From contig JAEPMI010000009.1 of assembly GCA_017644045.1 (NCBI GenBank), positions 124,001 to 188,000 on the forward strand: 64,000 nt of DNA, written 5' to 3'. The translations under genes and the position numbers were made by a program. The notes under the pieces are model-generated. The model did not search any database. It was given only the letters and a program-made list of their open reading frames with translations, and had not been told where the DNA came from. Source of the DNA: Deltaproteobacteria bacterium. GTDB lineage: Bacteria; Myxococcota_A; Polyangia; Polyangiales; Houyiibacteriaceae. This document shows, in pieces, positions 44,237-52,506 of this stretch (the stretch's first letter is position 1; the number at the start of each line of letters is the position of its first letter).

Positions 44237-45166
44237 GTGTCGAAGACCATTCTCATCGCGACCCAGAAGCCCTTCTCCGCCGACGCCAAGGCGCAAGCCA
44301 CCGCCATCCTCGAAGAGGCCGGCTACCAGGTCCGCGTCCTCGAGAGCTACGAGGACGAGGCCGACCTGCTCGCCGCCGTGACGGAGGCCGACGCCCTCAT
44401 CGTCCGGAGCGACGAGATCCACACGGGCGTGCTCGACGCCGCGAAGTCGCTGAAGCTCGTCGTCCGCGCGGGCGCCGGCTACGACAGCATCGACACCGAC
44501 GCCGCCAAGGAGCGCGGCGTGGCCGTGATGAACACGCCGGGGCAGAACGCGAACGCGGTCGCCGAGCTCGTCTTCGGCATGCTCGTCTTCAGCGCGCGCG
44601 GTCAGTTCGACGGCAAGCCTGGCACCGAGCTGATGGGCAAGCGCCTCGGCATTCACGCGCTCGGCAACGTCGGCAAGAACGTGCTGCGGGTGGCCAAGGG
44701 CTTCGGCATGGAGGTCTCGGCGCACGATCCCTTCCTCAGCGACGACCAGATCCGCGCCGCCGGCGCGACGCCCGTGGGCAGCGTCGAGGAGCTCTACGCG
44801 GGCTCGGACGTGCTCTCGCTCCACATCCCCGCGACCGACGAGACCAAGGGCTCGATCGGCAAGGCGCTCCTGACCTCGATGCCCGAGGGGGCGGTCCTCG
44901 TGAACACGGCGCGCGCGGAGGTCATCGACGAGGCCGGTCTCGTCGAGGCGCTGAAGGAGCGCACCGACCTGCGCTACCTGACCGACATCGCTCCGAGCGA
45001 CGAGACCGACGCCGCCCTCCAGGAGCTCGGCAAGCGCTACTACCGCACGCCCAAGAAGATGGGCGCCCAGACGGAAGAGGCGAACACCAACGCCGCGACC
45101 GCCGGCGCGCGCCAGATCATCGCCTTCTTCGAGAAGGGCGAGCGCCCGAACGTCGTCAACGACTGA
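44237..45166 (+). CDS. serA: D-3-phosphoglycerate dehydrogenase-like 2-hydroxyacid dehydrogenase
   Basis: This 309-residue protein starts at GTG 44237 with GGAG about 7 nt upstream. It has the two-domain D-isomer-specific fold: substrate loop VRAGAGYDSIDTDAA, NAD domain with IHALGNVGKNVLRV (the glycine motif is GxxxxGNVG rather than plain GxGxxG), and NTARAEVIDE with the conserved Arg. The usual catalytic His of TPHxGAxT is replaced in RTPKKMGAQTEEAN. The same TPKKMGAQT pattern occurs, as I recall, in Bacteroidetes SerA proteins. Length matches those short forms without ACT domain. It probably makes phosphohydroxypyruvate for serine synthesis. Confidence 0.8.
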   Translation: MSKTILIATQKPFSADAKAQATAILEEAGYQVRVLESYEDEADLLAAVTEADALIVRSDEIHTGVLDAAKSLKLVVRAGAGYDSIDTDAAKERGVAVMNTPGQNANAVAELVFGMLVFSARGQFDGKPGTELMGKRLGIHALGNVGKNVLRVAKGFGMEVSAHDPFLSDDQIRAAGATPVGSVEELYAGSDVLSLHIPATDETKGSIGKALLTSMPEGAVLVNTARAEVIDEAGLVEALKERTDLRYLTDIAPSDETDAALQELGKRYYRTPKKMGAQTEEANTNAATAGARQIIAFFEKGERPNVVND

Positions 45167-45193
45167 GCGGGAACGGAGCCCGGCGGCGCGCGG

Positions 45194-45817
45194 TCATTCG
45201 TCGCGCCGCCCGGGCATCTGGTGGAACGCGCCGGGGTAGGAGCTCACGGGCTCACCCCCCTGATCGAGCACCTCGGCGACCCACGCGAGCCAGGCGGCGA
45301 AGCTCGGAAAGTCCGGCGTCGCGTCCGCCGGATCCTCCCACTCACCGGTCTCCCGGATGCGCGCCCGCGGCTCGTCCTGGTGGTGGTAGTAGACCGGGTA
45401 CTCGCCGTCCTCGGCCTTCTGCGTGACGTCGAAGCAGAACGCACACTCGTCGTTGCCGCCGCTGGCGAAGGCCACGAGGTGGTTGGTCGAGAGCTCCGGT
45501 CCATCGGCCCCCCGTGAGATTCCGTCGGGGAGGTAGACGATCTCGCTGTACTCCGCGATCTCTTCTGGCGCGAGGATGACGAACTCCTCGTGGCCGATGC
45601 TCGGACCCCAGCTGATGGTCGCCGAGGAGAAGAGCTCGAGCGCCTCCTTCAGGCTCGGCGGGAGGGACCACTCGGGGACTTCGCCGAACATCGGCTCGGG
45701 CGCGGCGAGCCGCGCACCGGCGTCGTCCGCTGGCTCCGTCATCTCGAAACGGTGGTGGCTCTCCGACCGCCCCGCCCATTCTTTCAACACCTCGATCGAC
45801 TCAGCGACGTTCCCCAT
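45194..45817 (-). CDS. SMI1/KNR4 (SUKH)-family protein
   Basis: This 207-residue acidic soluble protein has SUKH-like features: LPPSLKEALELFSSATISWG near residue 60, FVILAPEEIAEYSEI, LVAFASGGNDECAFCFDV and a final helix FPSFAAWLAWVAEVLDQG. SUKH proteins are often immunity proteins against polymorphic toxins; no toxin gene is adjacent, so this is not assigned. TATGAT lies 8 nt before the ATG (45817). Confidence 0.75.
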   Translation of the reverse strand: MGNVAESIEVLKEWAGRSESHHRFEMTEPADDAGARLAAPEPMFGEVPEWSLPPSLKEALELFSSATISWGPSIGHEEFVILAPEEIAEYSEIVYLPDGISRGADGPELSTNHLVAFASGGNDECAFCFDVTQKAEDGEYPVYYHHQDEPRARIRETGEWEDPADATPDFPSFAAWLAWVAEVLDQGGEPVSSYPGAFHQMPGRRDE

Positions 45818-45825
45818 GACCGAGA

Positions 45826-45831
45826 ATCATA
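45826..45831 (-). promoter_or_regulatory. Leaderless-type -10 box
   Basis: TATGAT on the minus strand, 8 nt before ATG 45817 of the SUKH-family gene. Confidence 0.5.
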
Positions 45832-45865
45832 CACCCCTCCATCGACCGCTGTCCTGAACGCCCAA

Positions 45866-45903
45866 ACGAAGAGCCCCGGACCGTGAGGCGCGGGGCTCTT
45901 CGT
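45866..45903 (-). terminator. Strong hairpin after the OmpA-family gene
   Basis: A 13-bp perfect stem ACGAAGAGCCCCG / CGGGGCTCTTCGT (45866-45878 and 45891-45903) with a 12-nt loop lies 17 bp downstream of the OmpA-family stop on the minus strand. There is no T-run. It is the only clear structure between two minus-strand genes. Confidence 0.7.
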
Positions 45904-45919
45904 GCGGTTGGGCCAAGGG

Positions 45920-46549
45920 TCAGCCGGGGTCCGCGGGTGCGGTCTCGATGTCGACCCGACGCTCGTCGGCCCAGAAGAGGCTGTGGTGGCGCGACGCCTG
46001 CTCGCCCATCGATTCGACGCGAATCTGGGGCTCGGTCACACCGTGCTTCTGGAGCAGCTCCGCGACGGCCTCGGCGCGACGCTGACCGAGCGCCTCGTTG
46101 TAGCCATCGGACGCGCGCTCGTCGGCGTGTCCGGTGATGGTGATCGCGCGGACCTCGTGGCGCTGCACACAGTGCGCGAGGTACGCGATGGTCTCCCGCG
46201 AGTCGGCGCTCAGCTCGGCGGAGTCGGTCTCGAAGTAGACGCTCGGATCACCGCAGACCTGCTCGAGTCGCTGGAGCTCGAACGCGGTGCGCCGCTCGGG
46301 GATGGCCGGATCGACGAGGATGTACTCCGGGTAGGGATCGCCGTCGCTGCGCATGGACGCCACGCGCGCTGGAGCGTCGCCCGAGCTCCGCTCGTTCACG
46401 CCGTCATCGGGCATGTCGTTGAAGGAGTCGGCGCTCTCGCCGCCGGTGCTCCGTGCGGCGGTCGGTTCTTCTTCGTCGGCGCACGCGGGCAGCGCGAGGC
46501 CGAGAGCGAGAGCAACCACGGTGGATGCGATCTTGGAGTTCGATGTCAT
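45920..46549 (-). CDS. OmpA-family (Pal-like) peptidoglycan-binding lipoprotein
   Basis: This 209-residue protein starts at ATG 46549 (MTSNSKIAS). The lipobox LALPAC (lipid Cys about 23) is followed by an Asp/Glu-rich spacer. The C-terminal half is an OmpA-like domain: VYFETDSAELSADS, then ITITGHADERASDGYNEALGQRRAEAVAELL, and VESMGEQ. These bind peptidoglycan and link outer membrane to wall. Its Pal-like size suggests a structural role. A strong terminator hairpin follows the stop. Confidence 0.9.
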   Translation of the reverse strand: MTSNSKIASTVVALALGLALPACADEEEPTAARSTGGESADSFNDMPDDGVNERSSGDAPARVASMRSDGDPYPEYILVDPAIPERRTAFELQRLEQVCGDPSVYFETDSAELSADSRETIAYLAHCVQRHEVRAITITGHADERASDGYNEALGQRRAEAVAELLQKHGVTEPQIRVESMGEQASRHHSLFWADERRVDIETAPADPG

Positions 46550-46807
46550 GCCTCGACGTGGTTGCAGGTCCCGTTCCACCCTCCCGACCCAGCTCTCCGC
46601 CGGGACGAAGGCACCTCGATCGTGTCGTCACGCCACGGGTCGCGCCGCGCCGTGACGATCGGGAGCGCGTACACCAGAACCATGGGCCGCGCGGGTCACC
46701 GCCTCCGATCGATCGCGACGACATCTCCGTGGGCGACCACTGCGGCGGCGTGTGGCCCCATGGTGCCGTTCTCCGCGTTCGAGAGTTTCGCCGAAGCGAT
46801 CGGCTGA
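46550..46807. other. 258-bp intergenic region
   Basis: No gene is supported here. TCGTCACG (46625-46632) and CGTGACGA (46651-46658) form an 8-bp stem that could terminate transcripts from the upstream minus-strand lipoprotein gene. The OmpA-family promoter must also lie in this interval. Confidence 0.45.
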
Positions 46808-48061
46808 TCAGTCGTCGATGGGCGTGCGGGAGCAGTCGGTGCCCGACATGGTCCCGACGTCGTCGAGGTCGCTGACCACCTCGAAGTCGGTCCAGGCGAT
46901 CCCGGAGTCACGCAGATCGTTCGGACCGAGCGCGACGTCGGCGTCGTCCCAGGTCGCGCCGGAGAAGCGCTCGTTCGACGCGATGAAGGTCACGTTGCCT
47001 CCGTCGGCGTGGAACATGCCGTACTCCTTGAGCGCCTCGGCCATCGCGGCCGCCGCCGGGCTCAGCCCGCTGGTGTCGAAGTCGGCGCGGAGCCGAAGCC
47101 GAACGCCGTAGGGCGGCGGCATCGTGCCGGGCGGGCCGGCGGCGGGCTCGCCGAAGCGACCCACGGTGAGCGGGTTGTGCGTCGCGGGCCGCACGTAGAC
47201 GTCGCGCTGGACCGCTTCGTTCGGGAGGATGAAGCGGAGCGCGTGACGGATCTCGCCGCGGCTCTTCACCTCGCCCGCGGTGACGAGGAGCGGCAGGATC
47301 GGCAGCCCGGCGGCGTCGGCGCTGGTGCAGCTGAGCCCGCGCAGATCGGACGGGATGGAGGACACGTCCCATACGGCGAGACAGCCGCCGGTGTAGGTCC
47401 CGAGCGGATCGTTGGCGCGCCACTGCTCGTAGAGTCGGCACGACTCGGTGTCGAAGACCGTCAGGTGGCAGTCGCCGTCGCTCGCGCACTGGTAGTTGGT
47501 CTCGCCCTCGAGCGTTCCATCGGTCGGCACGGGGATCGGCGCCGGGTCACACGCGGTCGCGTAGAAGTCGTCGGTCGGCGTGAACGAACGCTCGGCGACC
47601 GAGTCGTCGGCGACGAGTGGGTTGAAGCCGTAGGTGTCCGCCGCGCGGCCCATGTCGATGCGGAAGGTCTGCGAGCCGTCGACCACCGCATCGAGGTACT
47701 GGACGATCGCGTCCGAGCGCGGGTCCACGCAGGTCTCGCGCACGGACTGGTTCCAGGGCGCGTCGGGCGGACCGATCTGACCGGCGGCCGCACCGCAGTG
47801 GCCGTCGAAGATCGTCGAGTGATCCGTCGTTGCGCCCGGCGGTGACGAGTTCGCGGTCGCGGTGGTCTGCGGACCGCTCGCGCAGCTCGCCGATCCGTCG
47901 CGCGGCGGCGTGAAGCCGTCGGTCGGAGGCGGTGAGCCATCCGGGAGAGGACCTCCATCGGTCGTGGGATCGTCGGTGGTGGCGCCACCGTCGTCGTCGC
48001 CACAGCCAAGAGACCCACAGAGCGCCAGGAGAAGCGCCAACCAGAGTGACCGATTGGTCAT
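46808..48061 (-). CDS. Unrecognised GDDD-type lipoprotein
   Basis: This 417-residue protein starts at ATG 48061. The lipobox GSLGC is followed by GDDD, then an Asp/Thr/Pro-rich spacer. Residues about 75-130 include DHSTIFDGHCGAAAGQIG; the middle is Cys-bearing (CASDGDCHLTVFDTESC). IRHALRFILPNEAVQRDVYVRPATHNPL suggests a catalytic or binding pocket, but I know no family by name. It is probably an outer-membrane or secreted protein with beta-sandwich character. Confidence 0.65.
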   Translation of the reverse strand: MTNRSLWLALLLALCGSLGCGDDDGGATTDDPTTDGGPLPDGSPPPTDGFTPPRDGSASCASGPQTTATANSSPPGATTDHSTIFDGHCGAAAGQIGPPDAPWNQSVRETCVDPRSDAIVQYLDAVVDGSQTFRIDMGRAADTYGFNPLVADDSVAERSFTPTDDFYATACDPAPIPVPTDGTLEGETNYQCASDGDCHLTVFDTESCRLYEQWRANDPLGTYTGGCLAVWDVSSIPSDLRGLSCTSADAAGLPILPLLVTAGEVKSRGEIRHALRFILPNEAVQRDVYVRPATHNPLTVGRFGEPAAGPPGTMPPPYGVRLRLRADFDTSGLSPAAAAMAEALKEYGMFHADGGNVTFIASNERFSGATWDDADVALGPNDLRDSGIAWTDFEVVSDLDDVGTMSGTDCSRTPIDD

Positions 48062-48163
48062 GGTTGGGAGTCTCGGCGATCCCCGCGCCGAGCACAACGG
48101 CCATGCCGAAAGATCGGCCCAGCCGCCTAAAGACTCCCCACGGCCTGCCGTACCTCTCTTGTC

Positions 48164-48517
48164 GTGACCGCTGCAGCCCACCTCTCTCCCCCAACCGCCA
48201 GCTGGCGGATCGAGCGAAGAGGCAAGACCATCGAAGCTCACTTCGACGGCTATCTCGACGCGGACGCGGGGACCGAGAGTGCCGCCGAGCTCGAGCGCGC
48301 CACCAAGGAGCTGCGGGAGTTCCGGCTCATCTTCGACGTGGGCGCGATGGAGGGATACGACAACGAGGCCCGGCGCGCTTGGAGCCGCGTGATGCGACTC
48401 CGTCGGCAGCACATCACGTCGATCGTGACCATTGGCGCTTCGCCCATCATCCGCCTCGGCGCGAGTCTGCTCGGCATGCTCGCGGGGGTCGTGGTCGAGC
48501 ACCGCCAGAACACCTAG
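48164..48517 (+). CDS. STAS/SpoIIAA-like small protein
   Basis: This 117-residue protein starts at GTG 48164. It has the strand-helix-strand rhythm of a STAS or SpoIIAA-like domain: TIEAHFDGYLDADAGTESAAELERA, then LREFRLIFDVGAMEGYDNEARRAWSRV, then ITSIVTIGASPIIRLGASLLGML. Such domains work as anti-anti-sigma or phosphate-sensing switches; no partner kinase is adjacent. Its TAG overlaps the opposing stop in a shared CTAG. Confidence 0.55.
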   Translation: MTAAAHLSPPTASWRIERRGKTIEAHFDGYLDADAGTESAAELERATKELREFRLIFDVGAMEGYDNEARRAWSRVMRLRRQHITSIVTIGASPIIRLGASLLGMLAGVVVEHRQNT

Positions 48518-49455
48518 TACGGCTCGACGGTCTCGTGCGACGCGTGGGTCGGAACCGGCAGCACGACCTGCTGACCTCCCACCGTCAGCGCCGCCTCGAG
48601 CGAGCCGCCGGTCCCGCGGACTGGCTGCTCCAGCTGGATCTCCAGCGTGGTCGCGGCGTCGACCTGCAGCGGCTGGTCGCCCTCGATCCACGCGCCCTCC
48701 CCCGCGCGCCACCGGCCAGCGCCGACGCTCGTGCCGTCCACGCGCAGTGCGCCGAAGGCGATCGCCACCGAGGTCTCCGGCTGGACCCGGATGCGCAGCC
48801 GAGTCGCGCTCCCATCGCTCATGTTGCTGAGGACGAAGATCATCGCTTCGGCCTTCAGCACCGTGGTCCCGACGGTCGTCCCATCGGTGATCGGAGGCGG
48901 TGCGGTCGGCTCGGGTTGCGTGCCGGTCCCGGTGGGCGACGCGAGGCTTCCGCCGGTCTCGTCCCACGGGTCCTCCGGCTCGAGCGCTGGCGGGAGCACG
49001 GCGGTGCTCGTGTCCTCACCCGAGGCGGCGGCGGCCTCCGCTTCTTCGGTCGCTTCCGCGAGGGCTTCCATCTCTTCCTCGTCGAGATCGAGTCCGTCGT
49101 CGTTGGCAGGCACCGGCGGGAGGTCGCCTTCGAGCGCACCCATCACCTTGAGGTAGGCGAGGACGGCTTCGACCTGGGAGTCGGAGAGGAGCTCGTCGCT
49201 CAGCGGAGGCATGAGCCGATTGCCCTCGCGGATCTGGTGGCGCATCTGCCCGGCCGACCACGTGTAGCCGCGCGGGTTCACCCGACCGCGATGACAGGCC
49301 GTGCAGAGGGTGATGTAGATGCGGCCCCCTTCGACCACGTCCCGCGATTGGATCGGCCCTTCGTAGCGCGGCGCGATGGTCTGCGGCGGCGCGTGGTTGC
49401 GCGCGCAGGCCGAACCGAGCACGGCCATCGCGACCGCCCATCCAACCCCCCTCAT
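48514..49455 (-). CDS. Cytochrome c lipoprotein with C-terminal extension
   Basis: This is a 313-residue protein. The lipobox GSAC gives lipid Cys17. A small class I cytochrome c domain follows: CTACH (Cys51, Cys54, His55) and axial Met82 in RLMPPLSDELLSDSQVEAVLAYLKVM. An acidic linker (about 100-130) and a beta-rich C-terminal domain of about 150 residues end in HETVEPY. A GCGAGA-N3-TCTCGC inverted repeat (49457-49471) lies against the ATG at 49455. It is probably an outer-membrane or periplasmic electron carrier. Confidence 0.85.
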   Translation of the reverse strand: MRGVGWAVAMAVLGSACARNHAPPQTIAPRYEGPIQSRDVVEGGRIYITLCTACHRGRVNPRGYTWSAGQMRHQIREGNRLMPPLSDELLSDSQVEAVLAYLKVMGALEGDLPPVPANDDGLDLDEEEMEALAEATEEAEAAAASGEDTSTAVLPPALEPEDPWDETGGSLASPTGTGTQPEPTAPPPITDGTTVGTTVLKAEAMIFVLSNMSDGSATRLRIRVQPETSVAIAFGALRVDGTSVGAGRWRAGEGAWIEGDQPLQVDAATTLEIQLEQPVRGTGGSLEAALTVGGQQVVLPVPTHASHETVEPY

Positions 49456-49508
49456 GGCGAGAGAGTCTCGCATCCAGGGGCGGCCCACAATGGCCATTTG
49501 CGGGGGTG

Positions 49509-51656
49509 TCAGAGAACCAGAGTCGGCCCCGACCAATCGGTCGTGCGGGCCTCGATCGCCTCGACGACGGCCACGGGGGCCCAGATGTCGAAGCTGACCG
49601 TCTCGAGCGCCGAGCCCTCCAGCGCCTCGACGAAGTCGAAGAGTGCGTCGGTGTCGACCGCGCCCTTCAGGACCACCTTCCGAAGCGATGCGTGGTCGCG
49701 CCCAGCCTCGGCGAGCGACTTCAAGGTGGCGGGCTCGAGCATCCCGCCGCCGAGGCGTAGCGTCGTGATCGCGGTGGACTCCGAGAGCGGAAGGTCGGCC
49801 ATCCACTGGTCGAGCTTGCGCGACTCGAGGGAGAGATCCTCGGCCAGGTTCGCACGCACCAGCGCCTCGGCCATGTCGTAGGGGAGCTTCGCCCACGACC
49901 GAATCTGGGTGTCGGCGATCTGACCGACGAAACGTTCGAGCTCGGCCCCTTCGAGGGCTTTCTTCGGGCCGAGCCCGCGAACGGAGCGAAGGCTGCCGTG
50001 CGCCGCCAGAGCCTCGGCGACGCGTCCGAAGGCATCCTTCTCGAGCTTCCAGTCCTCGATCGTCACGTGCTCGAGCGCGGTCGCGCCGGAGAGGATCGTC
50101 GCGAGCTTCTCGGCGCCCGCGGCGTCGACGGGGTCGTGGTCCATCGACTCGAGCTCCAACCACGCCAGGGATGCGAGCGCGTCGCCAATCCCAGCGAGCC
50201 CCCCGAGCCCGCCCTTCACCGCGATCGACAACGACTCGAGCGACGCGCCACACAGCGCGTCGGTCACCGCAGCCGCGGCCTCGTCGTCGAGGTACCCACT
50301 GAAGCGGAGCGTGCGCAGCTTCGGCAGGCGCCTCTCGAATCCGCCGACGAGCTCCGCAGCGACCGCCGCGGGCACCGCCTTCAACCCCCACAGGCCGAGC
50401 TGCTCCAGCGAAGCGCTCTCGAGCGACGCGAACACTCCCGCGGCCTCCGTATCTGCGTTGCCGCCGATCGTGAGCTCTCGGAGCGACGCGCAGGCGCCAA
50501 CGCCGGCCACCATCGTCGCGAGGTCGCTCTCGTCCGGCTTCGTCTGGTCGAGGTCCACGGCCTGTAGCGCGGGGAGCGATTGGAGCCACGCCATCAGCGG
50601 CTCGCCCGCACCCGTGAGGCGGTTACCGCGCAGGTTCACCCGCTCCAGACCCGGGTGCGCGCCGAGCCCTTCTGCGAGCCCGATGATGCCTGCCTCTTCG
50701 AGCCCGTAGATGTGCGGACGGTCGAGGGCGAGCGACCGCAGCTCCGGGTGCTTCGCCAACGTCTCGCCGAGGCGACTGGCCTCGGCCGAGACGCTGTGCG
50801 AGGCCAACGCCAACCCGCGAACCTCATCCTGCCCCTCGAGAGCCGCGAGCAGCGCATCGATGCGCTCGTCTCGGACGAGGAACGCCGTCAGCACGCCGCC
50901 GCCGCGGTCGAGCTTCAGTGGCATCGGCTCCACGGCGACCTCTTCGACTCGCGTGTCGGGGAGCGAGCCGTTCGCTAGCCCGACGCGCTTCACGTGCTCC
51001 AGCTTCGACAGCTTGTTCGGGAGCGAGTCGATGCTCTCCTCGGGGAGCACGATCGACTCGAGCTGCCCGAGGAGCGCGCTCTTCACGAACGAGCTGGCGT
51101 CGAGCAGGCCGCCGTCGAGCTCGGCGCCCCCGAAGTCCAGCTGCCGAAGCGCCGGGAGCCCCTCTGCCTTCCAGAGCGCCTTGAAGGCCGCCACGCCGGG
51201 CGCGACGCCGAACTCGTCGCCGGTGAAGGCCCACGTGAGCCGCTCGAGCTTCGGGCAGTCGGCCGGCTTCTTGGTGAAGGACCCGGTGAACCCGAAGCCC
51301 GACATGCGGAGCGACCGGAGCGTCGGGTGCGCGAGCGTGGTCGCCCAGGCGTGCCCCACCAGCTCGAGCTCCTCCAACCCGGGCAGCGCCGCCCAGAGCG
51401 AGTCGCCGGCCTTCGGTGAGAGCATCGCCCGGCCGACCGCGCCAGCCGGATCGAACGCGAGCGCCCGAAGCACGAGGCTGCGCACGTGCGGCCGCTCCTT
51501 CTTGGCCAGGGCCTTGGCGACCGCCTTCCAGTGCGGCCGAGCCCGAAGCATCTCGACGACCACGGTCGCGTGGCTCGACTCGGCCAGCGTCTTCGTGAAC
51601 GCCTTCACGTCCAGGTCGAACCCGGTCGTGATGGTCAGCGTGTCCTCTCCCGACAT
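49509..51656 (-). CDS. Leucine-rich-repeat-like protein
   Basis: This 715-residue soluble protein starts at ATG 51656, with TACCGT 6 nt upstream. Many imperfect leucine-rich repeats are visible (LPGLEELELVGHAWATTL; HPELRSLALDR; HPGLERVNLRGNRLTGAG; CASLRELTIGGNADT; ALEHVTIEDWKLEKDAF). The first 50 residues form a charged helix, like the N-terminal segment of the widespread 'TIGR02996/LRR' myxobacterial family. It has no leader, so it is cytosolic. LRR surfaces bind proteins; the partner is unknown. Confidence 0.75.
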   Translation of the reverse strand: MSGEDTLTITTGFDLDVKAFTKTLAESSHATVVVEMLRARPHWKAVAKALAKKERPHVRSLVLRALAFDPAGAVGRAMLSPKAGDSLWAALPGLEELELVGHAWATTLAHPTLRSLRMSGFGFTGSFTKKPADCPKLERLTWAFTGDEFGVAPGVAAFKALWKAEGLPALRQLDFGGAELDGGLLDASSFVKSALLGQLESIVLPEESIDSLPNKLSKLEHVKRVGLANGSLPDTRVEEVAVEPMPLKLDRGGGVLTAFLVRDERIDALLAALEGQDEVRGLALASHSVSAEASRLGETLAKHPELRSLALDRPHIYGLEEAGIIGLAEGLGAHPGLERVNLRGNRLTGAGEPLMAWLQSLPALQAVDLDQTKPDESDLATMVAGVGACASLRELTIGGNADTEAAGVFASLESASLEQLGLWGLKAVPAAVAAELVGGFERRLPKLRTLRFSGYLDDEAAAAVTDALCGASLESLSIAVKGGLGGLAGIGDALASLAWLELESMDHDPVDAAGAEKLATILSGATALEHVTIEDWKLEKDAFGRVAEALAAHGSLRSVRGLGPKKALEGAELERFVGQIADTQIRSWAKLPYDMAEALVRANLAEDLSLESRKLDQWMADLPLSESTAITTLRLGGGMLEPATLKSLAEAGRDHASLRKVVLKGAVDTDALFDFVEALEGSALETVSFDIWAPVAVVEAIEARTTDWSGPTLVL

Positions 51657-51662
51657 CCGGCG

Positions 51663-51668
51663 ACGGTA
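51663..51668 (-). promoter_or_regulatory. Leaderless-type -10 box
   Basis: TACCGT on the minus strand, 6 nt before ATG 51656 of the LRR-like gene. Confidence 0.45.
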
Positions 51669-51739
51669 GCCTGGCGGAAGTCCGTACCACCAGAGTCTCC
51701 CTGGGGCGGTCGGCACGAGTGCTGCAGTGGATACCGGCC

Positions 51740-52468
51740 ATGCCTCCCCACTCCCCTGCAACACCGACCATCGACCCCACGCCTGCCTCAGGGCGCCGCA
51801 GCCACTCGCCCGCGGTGGTGCACGACCCCGCATCCTTCGCGCTCGAAGGCGTCACGCGGTCGTCCTTCCGTGCGGTGAGCCTCAGCAGCCCCTGGGGCGG
51901 GCGGCACGCGGGCCGACTCGTCGTGCGCACGCGAAGCGGAGACGACGTGGAGGTCGAGCTCGAGCCCTCGACGATCTTCGCGTGCGACCCGAGCGTGAAC
52001 GGCGGCATGCGCCGCGAGACCTACGTCGGCCACCACCGCCGCTTGTGGCGCGAACACTCGGAAGCCATGCGCCACTTCTCCAGGGTGCCGCTCGACCACG
52101 CGCCACAGCGACTCACCCTCGAGATCATCGACATCCCAGTCGGAACGCGGGTCCGCATCGATCTGGTGTCGGCGATCGAGGCGTGGCCCCAGGCGGGCTA
52201 CCGGGAGACCGACCATGGACCGAGGCGGATTCGGGCTGGGCGGGTCGCCGACCTCACTCGTCGGCCGGCCCATCCCGCGCCCCACCAACCCGCGCTCCCC
52301 CCGACGTCGGAGGGCGCTGTTCTGCCGCTCGCCGGTGGCGGCGCGATGCTGACCGCCGTGACCAGCGGCCTCTCGTTCGCGGGGTTCCTCTGGGCGATCC
52401 CGCTCGCGACCGTGAGCGCCGTGGTCGTACTGGTCGCGGGGTACCGACTCATCGAGCCCTATCTCTGA
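51740..52468 (+). CDS. Unrecognised membrane-hairpin protein
   Basis: This 242-residue protein starts at ATG 51740, divergent from the LRR-like gene across 83 bp. The N-terminal 30 residues are Pro/Ser-rich. A beta-rich domain follows (VVRTRSGDDVEVELEPSTIF ... LEIIDIPVGTRVRIDLVSAI). Two hydrophobic segments close together at the C-terminus (LPLAGGGAMLTAVTSGLSFA; LWAIPLATVSAVVVLVAGY) form a membrane hairpin. I do not recognise the family. It lies 38 bp before the PhnD-like gene, so the two could be co-expressed. Confidence 0.6.
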   Translation: MPPHSPATPTIDPTPASGRRSHSPAVVHDPASFALEGVTRSSFRAVSLSSPWGGRHAGRLVVRTRSGDDVEVELEPSTIFACDPSVNGGMRRETYVGHHRRLWREHSEAMRHFSRVPLDHAPQRLTLEIIDIPVGTRVRIDLVSAIEAWPQAGYRETDHGPRRIRAGRVADLTRRPAHPAPHQPALPPTSEGAVLPLAGGGAMLTAVTSGLSFAGFLWAIPLATVSAVVVLVAGYRLIEPYL

Positions 52469-52506
52469 GGCCTCCACTTGCTGGGGTCCCCATCCTGGGG
52501 CACCCT

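Noticed and set aside
45194-45817. SUKH gene as immunity part of a polymorphic toxin system
   Set aside because: No toxin, Rhs/CDI or other immunity gene is adjacent; SUKH domains also occur in non-immunity proteins.
52482-52492. TGGGGTCCCCA palindrome before the second PhnD-like gene as an operator
   Set aside because: It is a short GC-only palindrome likely by chance at this composition; no second copy or spacing pattern supports it.
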